Shown piece by piece: positions 45,816 to 55,164 of a DNA stretch of 64,000 nt. The translations under genes were made by a program, and so were the position numbers. The notes beneath the pieces are model-generated. The model saw only the letters and a program-made list of their open reading frames with translations. It was not told the DNA's origin and made no database searches. Location of the stretch: positions 1 to 64,000 of the forward strand of contig JAIYAL010000197.1 of the NCBI GenBank assembly GCA_027489095.1, read 5' to 3'. Position 1 is the stretch's first letter. Each line of letters starts with the position of its first letter. This DNA is from Erythrobacteraceae bacterium. Its GTDB lineage: Bacteria; Pseudomonadota; Alphaproteobacteria; Sphingomonadales; Sphingomonadaceae.

Positions 45816-48785
45816 ATGGCGCGGCGGCGATTATTGACCGGGGAAGAACGGCGGCGCCTGTTCGATGCTCCCCATGACGAAACCGCGATCGTCAGCCACT
45901 ATACTCTTGCCGTCAGGGATCTTGACCTGATCGGTCGCCGCTATCGACCCGCCAATCGCCTCGGCCTGGCTGCGCAGATCGCATTGATGCGGCACCCTGG
46001 CTTCGGTTTGCAGCCCGACATCGGCGTGCCAAATGCGATCCTCCACTACCTTGCTGCCCAGATATTCGTCGATGCGGAGGCTTTCGGCGACTATGGCCAG
46101 CGCGCCCAAACGCGCAACGATCACGCTGACATTGCCGCACAGCACCTCGGGTTACGCCCCTTCCGGCGAGGGGATATCCCACTCGCGCTCGACCTGGCCG
46201 CGCGAGCCGCCGAACAGACCGACCGGGGCGAGCCCATTGTTCGCGCGTTGATGGAGGGATTGAAGCAGGAGCACTTCATTCTTCCATCGGCCGACACGAT
46301 CGAACGGGCCGGTCTCGCCGGCAGGGCGCGCGCCCGCAAAGCCGCGGCAGCAACCATCATCGAAAGCCTGGGTCATGCCGAACTGACCCGGATCGACGAT
46401 TTGATCGTCAACAGCAGCGACTTCGGCATGACGCCGCTGGCTTGGCTGCGCAATTTCGAGGAGGCGCCGACGACGGCAAATATCAACGGCCTGCTGGAAC
46501 GGCTGCGCTATGCGCGCGGGGTCGGCATCGATCCGGCGATCGGCGCCAAAATTCCCGATTTCCGGTTCGCGCAATTCATGCGTGAAGGTAGCGCGGCACC
46601 GGCGTTTCTGCTTTCCGACTATAGCCTCAACAGGCGGCGCGCGACCCTGGTCGCGGCGGTGATCGACCTCGAGGCCCGGCTCGCCGATGCGGCGATCCAG
46701 ATGTTCGACAGGCTTGTCGGCGGCCTGTTCACACGCGCGCGGCGCAGCCGTGAAAGACGCTATCAGGACAGCATCCGCTCGGTCGGCGAACTCATGCGGT
46801 TGTTCGGCGCCACGATCGCGGCGCTGGGAGAGGCGGTCGAGCATGGCGGCAATCCGATGGAACTGATCGACGAGGCTGTGGGCTGGCACAGGCTGGTCGC
46901 GGTGAAGGCGCAGGTCGATGCGCTGGCTGATCTGGCGGGGGAAGATGCCCTTGTCGCGGCAACAGGGCGTTATGCGACCTTGCGCCGGTTCAGCCCAGCT
47001 TTCCTCGATGCATTCACGTTCAAGGCGACGGGAAGCGGGGTGCAACTGGTCAAGGCGATTGATGTCATCCGCGACGCCAATGCGCGCAAAACGCGCAACC
47101 TGCCCGATGGCGTTCCCCTGCCATTCGCCAACCGGCAGTGGAAGCGCCTCATCACCGAAGGCGGCCAGATTGACCGTCGGCGCTATGAAACAGCCGTCAT
47201 GGCCACCCTGCGCGATCGGTTGCGCGCCGGCGACATATGGGTGGAGGGAACCCGGAACTATCGCCGCTTCGACACCTATCTGTTGAGCCGGCGCGATGCC
47301 GGGAAGGTGGCCGAAAACCTTGCATTCCCAAACGATGCTGCGGCCTATCTGGCCGATCGCGCGAGAATGCTCGATTGGCGGCTGCGCCGTTTCGCCAAGG
47401 AACTCAAGGCGAACCGGCTTGCAGGCGTGGCGCTCGAGCGCAATCGGCTCAAGCTGCAACCGATGCTGGCAATCACGCCGCCCGAGGCAGAGGCTCTCGA
47501 TCGCAGGCTCGACGCGCTGTTACCGCGCGTGCGGATCACCGAACTCCTGGTCGAGGTAGCCGAGCGCACCGGCTTCCTGAGCGCGTTCCGCGATCTTCGG
47601 TCCGGCAAAGAGCATGACAACCCGCATGCGATCCTTGCGGCCATTCTGGCCGATGGATCGAATCTGGGTCTGGAACGGATGGCCAATGCCAGCGACGGGG
47701 TAAGCTACGCCCAGCTTGCCTGGACGCACAATTGGTATCTGTCGCCCGAAAACTACCAGGCTGCGCTGGCCATGATCGTTGCCGCGCACCATGATTTGCC
47801 GTTCACGCATCATTGGGGCGCCGGAACCAGTTCATCCTCCGATGGGCAGTTCTTCCGCTCAGGCCGCAGCCGATCCGCAGCTGCCGACATCAACGCCAAA
47901 TATGGCGGCGAGCCCGGCCTGAAGATCTACTCCCACTTGTCCGATCATTTTGCCTCCTTCGGGTCGCGGATCATGTCGGCCACCGCCGGAGAGGCGCCTT
48001 ATGTGCTCGACGGCCTCATGTTGGGCGCCGGCGCGCTGCCGCTGCATGAACATTACACCGATACCGGCGGCGCGACTGACCATGTCTTTGCTCTCTGCCA
48101 TCTTCTCGGCTTCCGCTTCGTACCCCGGTTGCGCGACATCGCCGACCGGAAACTCGGCTCGATCGCTCCACCCTCGACCTACAAGGGCCTCGAAAGCCTC
48201 ATGGGGCGAACGGTCAAGACCGCCGCGATCGAAGCCGACTGGGAGGACATCGTCAGGATTGTCGCCACCATCAAGGAGGGAGCCGTCGCGCCGTCTGCGA
48301 TCCTGCGCAAGCTCGCCGCCTACAAGCGCCAGAACAGGCTGGATTTCGCCCTGGCGGAACTTGGTCGCATCGAACGGACGCTGTTCACGCTCGACTGGCT
48401 TGAACAGCCCGACTTGCGGCGGGCCTGCCAGGCCGGCCTCAACAAGGGCGAGGCACGTCATACCCTCGCCGCCGCCATCTACACCAACCGGCAGGGCCGG
48501 TTCACGGATCGTTCGATCGAGAATCAGGAATATCGGGCATCGGGCCTGAACCTGCTGATCGCGGCGATAGCCTATTGGAACACCATCTATATGGACAGGG
48601 CCGCCCAGCACATCAAAGCATCCGGCGTCAGCTTCGACGACGCGCTCCTCGCTCACCTTTCCCCCATGGGCTGGGCGCATATCAGCTTGACGGGAGATTA
48701 TCTCTGGCACCGGGCAAAACCGCTCTCCCCCGGCGAATTCCGCGCTCTCAACGATCCCATGGCTCGCCTCAAACTCGTGGCATAG
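45816..48785 (+). CDS. tnpA: Tn3-family transposase
   Basis: A 989-residue TnpA, full length for the family. The DDE triad is visible: Asp676 in SSSSDGQFF, Asp749 in HYTDTGGATDH, and Glu902 in DRSIENQEYRASGLNLL. It ends YWNTIYMDRAAQ... with the stop 22 bases before the right terminal repeat. It is a divergent relative of the transposase of transposon 1. The reading frame is intact. Confidence 0.95.
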   Translation: MARRRLLTGEERRRLFDAPHDETAIVSHYTLAVRDLDLIGRRYRPANRLGLAAQIALMRHPGFGLQPDIGVPNAILHYLAAQIFVDAEAFGDYGQRAQTRNDHADIAAQHLGLRPFRRGDIPLALDLAARAAEQTDRGEPIVRALMEGLKQEHFILPSADTIERAGLAGRARARKAAAATIIESLGHAELTRIDDLIVNSSDFGMTPLAWLRNFEEAPTTANINGLLERLRYARGVGIDPAIGAKIPDFRFAQFMREGSAAPAFLLSDYSLNRRRATLVAAVIDLEARLADAAIQMFDRLVGGLFTRARRSRERRYQDSIRSVGELMRLFGATIAALGEAVEHGGNPMELIDEAVGWHRLVAVKAQVDALADLAGEDALVAATGRYATLRRFSPAFLDAFTFKATGSGVQLVKAIDVIRDANARKTRNLPDGVPLPFANRQWKRLITEGGQIDRRRYETAVMATLRDRLRAGDIWVEGTRNYRRFDTYLLSRRDAGKVAENLAFPNDAAAYLADRARMLDWRLRRFAKELKANRLAGVALERNRLKLQPMLAITPPEAEALDRRLDALLPRVRITELLVEVAERTGFLSAFRDLRSGKEHDNPHAILAAILADGSNLGLERMANASDGVSYAQLAWTHNWYLSPENYQAALAMIVAAHHDLPFTHHWGAGTSSSSDGQFFRSGRSRSAAADINAKYGGEPGLKIYSHLSDHFASFGSRIMSATAGEAPYVLDGLMLGAGALPLHEHYTDTGGATDHVFALCHLLGFRFVPRLRDIADRKLGSIAPPSTYKGLESLMGRTVKTAAIEADWEDIVRIVATIKEGAVAPSAILRKLAAYKRQNRLDFALAELGRIERTLFTLDWLEQPDLRRACQAGLNKGEARHTLAAAIYTNRQGRFTDRSIENQEYRASGLNLLIAAIAYWNTIYMDRAAQHIKASGVSFDDALLAHLSPMGWAHISLTGDYLWHRAKPLSPGEFRALNDPMARLKLVA

Positions 48786-48807
48786 CCAATGTTCTCATGA
48801 TGTCCGC

Positions 48808-48845
48808 CAAATCGTTGTCTGGCGCACAAACCTTGAGGTGACGCC
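48808..48845 (-). repeat. Right terminal inverted repeat of transposon 2
   Basis: The 38-bp exact match, in reverse complement, to the left end. It is followed at once by the second CAGCA copy. Confidence 0.95.
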
Positions 48846-48974
48846 CAGCAGCATGCCGGTGATCTCGCGCGCGACATTGTTGCGGCGCGAAACGCCCAGC
48901 AGGTCGATCAGCCGTTCGGCATCAAACACGACTTTGGCGGTGCTGCTATAGATCAGGTGTATCAGGCGGGACAT
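48846..48974 (-). pseudogene. 5' part of the BLUF photoreceptor domain
   Basis: Forty-three codons beginning MSRLIHLIYSSTAKVVFDAE and ending in REITGMLL at the transposon. This is the first strand and helix of a BLUF domain, including the Tyr that contacts the flavin (the LIYSS segment) and the helix with RRNNVAREITG. The upstream 40-80 bases are AT-rich (CTTATAAG) and may hold the promoter. The rest of the gene resumes on the other side of the element at 45015. Confidence 0.85.
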
Positions 48975-49224
48975 CGCAGGTCGGACTTTCTCATTTACTA
49001 TCTTCGGCCCAACTCTACATTCTTATAAGCTAGAAATCGGAAATTACCGGACATTTCAGGACAGCTCTGCAGCGTAGGCGATAACCAAACCAGGTACGAG
49101 GACCTACCATCGTGAAGCATCGGGAGCAACTTGCGGGCTAGAGCCTGCGCCCCGTTTGATGCCCATGCGTGGGCGTGATCGCAACAACCGGGTCGGGGAT
49201 TAACCCCCACCCGGTTTGCCGACT
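48975..49224. other. Region upstream of the BLUF gene
   Basis: About 250 bases with no recognised gene; it ends at the IS3 remnant. It should contain the promoter of the minus-strand BLUF-EAL gene. Confidence 0.4.
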
Positions 49225-49335
49225 GAACTGACGTCCGCAGACGAGCGCGCTCGACACGAAGTCAGGGCTCCAGCGCTGGTTCGGCCCCTGAGCGATCGCA
49301 ATGGGCGCCCGCGTGCCCAAGGCCCGCTTGCGACC
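49225..49335 (-). pseudogene. IS3-family OrfB transposase fragment
   Basis: About 37 residues, GRKRALGTRAPIAIAQGPNQ then RWSPDFVSSALVCGRQF. They resemble the start of the IS3-family integrase catalytic core (GRKRALGTRAP..., with the first catalytic Asp in WSxDF). Both sides are lost and no terminal repeats could be recognised. Confidence 0.6.
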
Positions 49336-49404
49336 GCTGCCCGGCTCGCATTGCGGTTGTTGTCCGGTCGGTGACGAGCTGATATTACGCCGAAACGGAT
49401 ATAA

Positions 49405-50103
49405 AGTGGACAGGCGGTTCATCAAAGGCCCTGGAATCCATACACGCGAAACTATCTTCTCGGCACCTATGCTCATTTCCGCGAACGGTACTGCCGCCAG
49501 GGCGACGCGGGCACGTTCACCAAGGAGCGCCTCATCGGATGGGATGATCCGGCGACCTTTGCAGGCCATGCACATATGGCCCCATATGATCTTCGCCGCC
49601 TGATCCTTCAGTTCACCCATGCATTTCCCGAAGCACATCACCGTTCGCCAGGTTGGAACAACATGGACACTGCGGTTGCCGCCGCACTTGGCTTGGCCAG
49701 ACGGCCTATCTTCCGGCCGATCATCGCAATTGGCCACTTGCTTGACGTCGATGGCGACATAATCGACCAGAACCGCTTCGGGCTTTGCGAATTGGCTAAT
49801 CGAACTGGAATCTACCTCTGGGTAAACCGGCATTTCATCAATACCGCCATTGGCCTTCCTGCAGCCGGATGGCTGCTGTGGCGCCAAGACAACATCGCCC
49901 CGCATGGCAGCGACCGCTTCTGCTATCCCAATCCTCTCCATCCTGATGGAGCGGCCGATCCTGTCCTGACCGAGATACTGGAGAAGCTGGGCAGCGCCCC
50001 CGGCGGCCTGATCAAGCCTGAGAGTGAGACGGATCATTCGGTCGCCCCTGAAGAGGGCGCCATAGATATCTGGTATCCGGAAAGGGCAAGAGGCCCGGTG
50101 TAA
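49405..50103 (+). pseudogene. N-terminally truncated gene of unknown function
   Basis: A frame of 232 codons that is open after a TAA and has a consistent protein-like composition (NYLLGTYAHFRERYCRQGDA, RLILQFTHAFPEAHHRS, RPIIAIGHLLDVDGDIIDQN, GLPAAGWLLWRQDNIAP). There is no start codon until Met at 49576, well inside it, and it abuts the IS3 scar, so its 5' end was probably removed. Alternatively a 175-residue protein starts at 49576. The family was not recognised. The longer minus-strand frame over the same bases is less protein-like except for the IS3 fragment. Confidence 0.45.
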
Positions 50104-50119
50104 TACAGGCTCTGTGCCA

Positions 50120-53100
50120 TTACGTTCCGACAATCTCCACGCGGCTTGTGCCACGGCCCGTGGGCGTGACTTCGATCTTTGCGGGGATGCGCTCTTTCAG
50201 TTCCTCGACATGGCTGATCACCCCCACGCGGCGACCGGTGGCGTGGAGGTGTTCGAGTAGGGCGAGGGCTTGACCGAGGCTGGCCGGATCAAGGGCGCCG
50301 AAGCCTTCGTCGATGAACAGGCTTTCAATCTTGACCCCGCCCGCTGTCGACATTTCGGCCAGGCCCAAAGCCAGCGCGAGGCTGACAAGGAAGCGTTCCC
50401 CACCCGAGAGGTTATGCAAGCCGCGCGCTTCGCCCCCCATGTCGTTATCCACCACCTGAATCAGCATATCGCCGCCAGGGACACGATCTAGCATGTAGCG
50501 CGGCTTGAGTTCGGCAAGGCGCGTGTTGGCGTGTTCCAGCAGGCGGTCGAGCGTCAGGCTTTGGGCGAAGCGGCGGAAGGTTGCGCCGGTGCGATCGCCG
50601 ATCAGGGCTGCCAGACGCAGCCAGACGTCGGCGTCGGCAGTTTTGCTTTCGAGCTGGGCGCGCAGTTGCGCCGTCTGGTTGCGCACCAGATCGTCGTGGT
50701 GCAAGCGGACTTCCACTTCGGTTCGCGCACGCGTGGCTTGGGCGCACGCGGCGGTCGCCTCTTCGAGGTTGGCGGTGAGCGCGTCGCCGGTGAGGGCCGG
50801 CGGATCTGCGGCGGCGTGGGCGGCCATGTCGCGTTCGCGTTCGGCCAGCACGGCGCGGGCCATGGCCGTTGCATGGTCGATGGCATCAAGGGCCTGCGCC
50901 TCCCGATCCAGCACTTCGGCCCCGGTGGAGGCGGCCTCGATGACGGTTTCAGCGGTAAGATCAGCTTCCTTGAGGGCGGTGGCAAAGGCAGCAGCGCGGC
51001 GCGCGGCATCGTTCTCGGCCTCGACCAGCGCCTTGACCGCGCCCACCTCGCTCGCCGCGGCGGCGGCATGCGCTTTGGCTGCAGCTTCACGCAAGGTGGC
51101 CGCGTGCGCCCGCGCCTGTTCGGCGGCGGAGCGGCGAGCGGCGAGCCGATGTTCCACGGCGGCAACGGCGTCACCGTCCAGCAGGGCTGCGCGGGCTGCG
51201 GTCAAGGCGCGGTGGTCGGCGGTGGCGGTGGACAGTGCGGCGGCACGGCCTTGCGCCTGTGTCGTGCAATGACGGAGCGCCTCGCTGGCGGTGGCGCAGG
51301 CCTGCTGCAAGGGGGGCAGATCTTGGGCAAGACGCGCGGCGTCGGCTTCGTGCAGGCGCCATTGCGCGGCTTGGGCTGTCAGCCATGCACCGGGGTCGGA
51401 CAACGTCCGCCAATCACCCGCAGGGGCCAGCCAGCGGTCCAGCACGGCGAATGTGCTCTCCAGTTCAGCCCGATAATCGGCGATCGCCTTGTCGAGGTCT
51501 TCCAGAGCGCGGCGACCCGTTTCCAGCGCCTCGCGCGCAGAGGCCTGCGCTTCGCGCGCGGTGTCGAGCCTGGCGCGGGCCTTGAGTTCGTGCTGGCGCG
51601 CCGCTTCGGCGGCTTTTTGCGCGACGCCATGGGCGAGAAGGTCGGCCTCTGCGGTCCTGCGGGCGTCGCGCAGGGCATCGGGCAAGACGGCGAAATCCTG
51701 CGGCAGGCCGGAATCCGCCATGGCTGCCAGCAAGATCGCCTGTGCTTCGTCGCGGCGGCGCAAGGCCGTGTCGAAATGGCGGACTTGCTCGATCTGCTCC
51801 CGGCCAAGGTGGGCGGTGCGCTCGTCCAATGCGGCCAGCTTTGCGGCGATGTCGACCGCTTCATGGTCCAGTGCGGCATGGTTGGTTTCTAACGCCTTCA
51901 GGGCGATTTGGTGCTGGCGCAAGTGCTCGCCCAGCTTGCCTTCGAACAGGCCCAGTCGGTGTGCGTCCGAGCCGCAGACGGGGCAGGGCTCGCCATCGGT
52001 CAGTGTGGCGCGCATGGCTTCGGCAGCGTCGGACGCGGCGTTGCGCAGCAGGTCGAGTTGGCGGCGCGCGTCGGAAACGCGGGTGGCGAGGGCCGGGATG
52101 GCCGGGGTGAGCGCCGCATGGCGGGCGGCGAGGGGCGTGCGGGTTGCCGCCGCATCGCGCAAGGCCTGCCGGGTGCGGGTGAGGGCGGCTTCGGCCAGCG
52201 CCAGTGCGTCTTGCGCACCGGTTGCACCGGCCAGCAGCGTTTCGATCCGCGTTAGGCGGGTGTGGCGCTCGGTCAGCGCGTTAAGGGCATCGGGCGGAGG
52301 CAGGGCCTTCTGCGTATCGGCCAGCGCCTGTGCGGCTGCAGCATGGTGCTGCGTGGCGGCACAAAACGCAGCATCGGCCTGCGCATGGGCGTTCATCGCT
52401 TCGAGGAGCGCCTGTTCGCGTTCGGGACGGGTGGTTTCGGCTTGCACGAGCGCCTGCGTGGCGGTGGCGTGGTCGCGCAGTTCGGCAGACAGCTCTTCTT
52501 CGCGGTCGGCAAGGGCCGCCAGAGGCTGGTGGTCGGCAATCCATTGGCGCGCGGTGGCGAGCGCCGCCTCGGCGTGCGTTAGGGCCGCGGTGGCGGCGGC
52601 GTCGGCGGTGGCGGCCCGGGTGCGGACCTCCTCGGCCAGGGTGGAATCAAGCGCGGCTTTGGCAAGGGTGGCTTCCGCGCCGCGCAGTTGCACATCCAGC
52701 GCGCGGGCCTGATCCAGCGCGGGGGCGAGGGCTGTGGCTTCGGCCTTGGCAGCGTTGCGCGCAGCGATGGCCTCGGTTTCTGCCCGGGCGGCTTTCTCCT
52801 CGTCCTCGCGCGCGGTGGCGAGGGTCTTGATGATGCGGGTGCGGTCTGCCGAGCAGGTGTCGCGCCGTTGCTGCGCGACGGACAGCTCGGCCCAAACGGG
52901 CGCGAGCGCCAGGGCGCGGCGGGAGCGGGTCAACGCATCGCGGCGCGGCGCGGCGGCGGCCTGGGCGGCTTCGGCAGCGGTCAGCGTATCGCGCGCGGCG
53001 CTTGCCTGGAGCGCGAGCTGGGCGGCGTGCTCTTCGCGCTGGCGGAGCACTTTGAGCGCGTCGAGTTTGGCGGTGGTTTCGCGTTCGGCCTGCAGGGCGG

Positions 53101-53830
53101 CTTCCAGCGCGGCTTCGGCGTCTTTGCGGCCGGTTTCGTCCAGCCCGTTCTGTCCGGCGATGGCGGCGCGCAGCTGGTCGAGCTCGTCCTGAAGCCCCTT
53201 CGATTTGTCGAAGGCGCGCTGGCCCAGCGTGGTGTAAATCTCCGAGCCTGTCAGCCGTTCGAGCAGCACCGCGCGATCGTTGGCGTCGGCGCGGATGAAG
53301 GCCTCGAAATCGCCTTGCGCCAGCAGCACGGCACGGCCGAACTGTTCGGCAGAAAGGCCGATGACGGCGCGGATTTCCGCCAGCGTTTCCTTGCGTGTGC
53401 CGCCGAGACGCTGGGGCTGGTCGAGCCGGTCGAAGCTGTGTTCATAGTTCTGCAGGCGGCCATCAGCGCGGCCCCGCGCGCGCTTGACCGACCAGCGCGC
53501 GCGATATTGCGCGCCGTTGGGCATCACGAAATCGACTTCGGCAAACCCTTCGCCAGCGCCGTGGCGCAAAATGGCGCGCGTATCGCGCAGCGAGATGGCA
53601 TTATCCTCGTCCTCGCCGCCGATCCTGCCGCTTGCGGGGGCGGCCTTCAGGCGCGGAATCTCGTTGAACAGGGCCAGGCACACCGCATCGAGCAGGGTTG
53701 ATTTGCCCGCGCCTGTCGGCCCGGTGATGGCGAAGATTCCTGATCCGGCCAGCGGTTCGGCGGTGAAGTCGATGGCGAAGGCATCGGCAAGGCTGGCGAG
53801 GTTTTGCCCCCTGATGGCAAGAATGCGCAT
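50120..53830 (-). CDS. sbcC: SbcC-like exonuclease subunit (Rad50-like ATPase)
   Basis: A 1236-residue SMC-like ATPase. The N-terminal Walker A is ITGPTGAGKSTLLDAVC (about residues 34-50). The middle is a very long Ala/Glu/Arg-rich coiled coil with a central zinc-hook CPVC (in GEPCPVCGSDAHRLG). The C-terminal ABC signature is LSGGERFLVSLALALGLAE and Walker B is ESLFIDEGFGALD. With SbcD it forms a Mre11-Rad50-type complex that cleaves hairpins and DNA ends. The start is one base after the sbcD stop, so the two are one transcript. Confidence 0.93.
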   Translation of the reverse strand: MRILAIRGQNLASLADAFAIDFTAEPLAGSGIFAITGPTGAGKSTLLDAVCLALFNEIPRLKAAPASGRIGGEDEDNAISLRDTRAILRHGAGEGFAEVDFVMPNGAQYRARWSVKRARGRADGRLQNYEHSFDRLDQPQRLGGTRKETLAEIRAVIGLSAEQFGRAVLLAQGDFEAFIRADANDRAVLLERLTGSEIYTTLGQRAFDKSKGLQDELDQLRAAIAGQNGLDETGRKDAEAALEAALQAERETTAKLDALKVLRQREEHAAQLALQASAARDTLTAAEAAQAAAAPRRDALTRSRRALALAPVWAELSVAQQRRDTCSADRTRIIKTLATAREDEEKAARAETEAIAARNAAKAEATALAPALDQARALDVQLRGAEATLAKAALDSTLAEEVRTRAATADAAATAALTHAEAALATARQWIADHQPLAALADREEELSAELRDHATATQALVQAETTRPEREQALLEAMNAHAQADAAFCAATQHHAAAAQALADTQKALPPPDALNALTERHTRLTRIETLLAGATGAQDALALAEAALTRTRQALRDAAATRTPLAARHAALTPAIPALATRVSDARRQLDLLRNAASDAAEAMRATLTDGEPCPVCGSDAHRLGLFEGKLGEHLRQHQIALKALETNHAALDHEAVDIAAKLAALDERTAHLGREQIEQVRHFDTALRRRDEAQAILLAAMADSGLPQDFAVLPDALRDARRTAEADLLAHGVAQKAAEAARQHELKARARLDTAREAQASAREALETGRRALEDLDKAIADYRAELESTFAVLDRWLAPAGDWRTLSDPGAWLTAQAAQWRLHEADAARLAQDLPPLQQACATASEALRHCTTQAQGRAAALSTATADHRALTAARAALLDGDAVAAVEHRLAARRSAAEQARAHAATLREAAAKAHAAAAASEVGAVKALVEAENDAARRAAAFATALKEADLTAETVIEAASTGAEVLDREAQALDAIDHATAMARAVLAERERDMAAHAAADPPALTGDALTANLEEATAACAQATRARTEVEVRLHHDDLVRNQTAQLRAQLESKTADADVWLRLAALIGDRTGATFRRFAQSLTLDRLLEHANTRLAELKPRYMLDRVPGGDMLIQVVDNDMGGEARGLHNLSGGERFLVSLALALGLAEMSTAGGVKIESLFIDEGFGALDPASLGQALALLEHLHATGRRVGVISHVEELKERIPAKIEVTPTGRGTSRVEIVGT

Positions 53831-53831
53831 G

Positions 53832-55091
53832 TCAGGCGTCTCCGGCGAGGGGCGCGGTGTTCACGTCCACCAGTAGGCTGGCGAAGGCTTTTGCGAGATC
53901 ATCGGCAGGCGGGTGGCCCCCGTGGCGTGCCGCATGGAGGGCCGCGAAGACGGCGGCGGGCTCCAACGCGCCGAGGACAGCCCCGGCCAGCTGCGCGCGC
54001 GCGCCGGGCAGGGCGGTTTGCTGGCGCACGATGCGGGTGAGGCGCACCGGCTTGTCTTCAAGCGCGGCGAGTACGCGGGTCTGGAGATGGGGCTCGGGAC
54101 CCGTGACCGAGACTGTCACTTCAAGGAACGGTTGCCGCTCACGCGGGAGGGAGTCGTCGAATGCCAGTGCCTCCAGCTCGGCGACCACGACATCGAGCGG
54201 GGCAGCCCCGCGCGCGGGTACGGCGAGGAAAGGGACGGGGCGGGGAATTGGCACTTCGACCAAATCGATACCTGCGCCTGCAAGGCGGACCACGGTGATG
54301 GCGTGGGCATAGTCGCGCTCGGTGGCCGACAGGGGGAATGGCGAGCCGGCATAGTGGATGGGGCAGGGGCCGGCGATCGTCTGGGCCCGGTGCAGGTGGC
54401 CGAGCGCGACATAGGCCGCGCGGCTGTCGAACAGCGAGGCGGCCTGTGCTTCTTCTCCGCCCACGACGATGCGGCGTTCGGACATTTCGGACACGGCGCC
54501 TCCCGCAACATGGAGATGGCCTGTCAACACCAGCGGCAACCCGCCCGCGCGCGCGGCGCCGGCCTCCGCAACCGCAGCGTAGAGCGTTTCGAGCGTTTCA
54601 GTGCCGAGATCGCCGGGGCGGCAGAACGGCACGGCAGCCAGCCATGCCGCAGTCGTTCCGTTGCGGTCTGGCAGCGGCACGAGCAGCGTATCGAGATCGG
54701 GTACGGAGCCGCCTTCGGCCAGCGGCTTGCGCGGCAGGTTGCCGAAGAAGCGCACCCGCGCCTCATCCAGCAACGGGGCGGGCAGGTTGATCCGCGCGGC
54801 GCTATCGTGGTTGCCGCCAAGGATCACCGTAAGCAGTGAGGGCCGCCGACGCGATGCCTCTGCCAGAAAGGCATATAGTCGGCGAGTCGCGGAAACTGGC
54901 GGGTTGGCGACATCATAAACATCGCCGGTGACCAGCAGGACGTCAGCCTCTTGCACATCGAGCTGATCGAGCAGCCAAGCGAGGAAGGCGGCATGCTCTG
55001 CGTCTCGCTCATGGTTGGCGAGGATGTGGCCGAGGTGCCAGTCCGAGGTGTGGATCAAGGTGAGCGGTGGGCGGGTCATCGATTGCATCAT
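53832..55091 (-). CDS. sbcD: SbcD-like exonuclease subunit (Mre11-like phosphoesterase)
   Basis: A 419-residue protein. It carries the calcineurin-like metallophosphoesterase motifs: HTSDWHLGH, VTGDVYDVANPP, LGGNHDSAAR, TGHLHVAGG and LGHLHRAQ. It is the nuclease partner of SbcC. The N-terminus MMQSMTRPPLTLIHT offers three close Met starts; the upstream region has no strong ribosome binding site, so the first was kept. It precedes sbcC in the operon. On a plasmid it would process palindromes and replication ends or act on invading DNA. Confidence 0.93.
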   Translation of the reverse strand: MMQSMTRPPLTLIHTSDWHLGHILANHERDAEHAAFLAWLLDQLDVQEADVLLVTGDVYDVANPPVSATRRLYAFLAEASRRRPSLLTVILGGNHDSAARINLPAPLLDEARVRFFGNLPRKPLAEGGSVPDLDTLLVPLPDRNGTTAAWLAAVPFCRPGDLGTETLETLYAAVAEAGAARAGGLPLVLTGHLHVAGGAVSEMSERRIVVGGEEAQAASLFDSRAAYVALGHLHRAQTIAGPCPIHYAGSPFPLSATERDYAHAITVVRLAGAGIDLVEVPIPRPVPFLAVPARGAAPLDVVVAELEALAFDDSLPRERQPFLEVTVSVTGPEPHLQTRVLAALEDKPVRLTRIVRQQTALPGARAQLAGAVLGALEPAAVFAALHAARHGGHPPADDLAKAFASLLVDVNTAPLAGDA

Positions 55092-55164
55092 TGTTGCTCA
55101 TCTTGGCGGGGACAAGCGACAGAAGCGGTCGCCCCATGGCTGGGGTTAGCGCGCGGACTGCAAG

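Larger units (their letters stand above)
45021..48845. mobile_element. Tn3-family transposon 2 (no cargo), inserted in a BLUF-EAL gene
   Basis: A 3825-bp element with terminal inverted repeats starting GGCGTCACCTCAAGG. The outer 38 bp are identical at the two ends and the match continues, with differences, further in. It is flanked by a perfect 5-bp target duplication, CAGCA (45016-45020 and 48846-48850), as expected for Tn3-family insertion. It carries a divergent resolvase and transposase only. Removing it joins the BLUF gene exactly in frame, so the insertion site is certain. Confidence 0.95.

Noticed and set aside
49138-50154. 338-codon minus-strand frame
   Set aside because: Only its end matches anything (IS3 fragment); the rest mirrors the more protein-like plus-strand frame.
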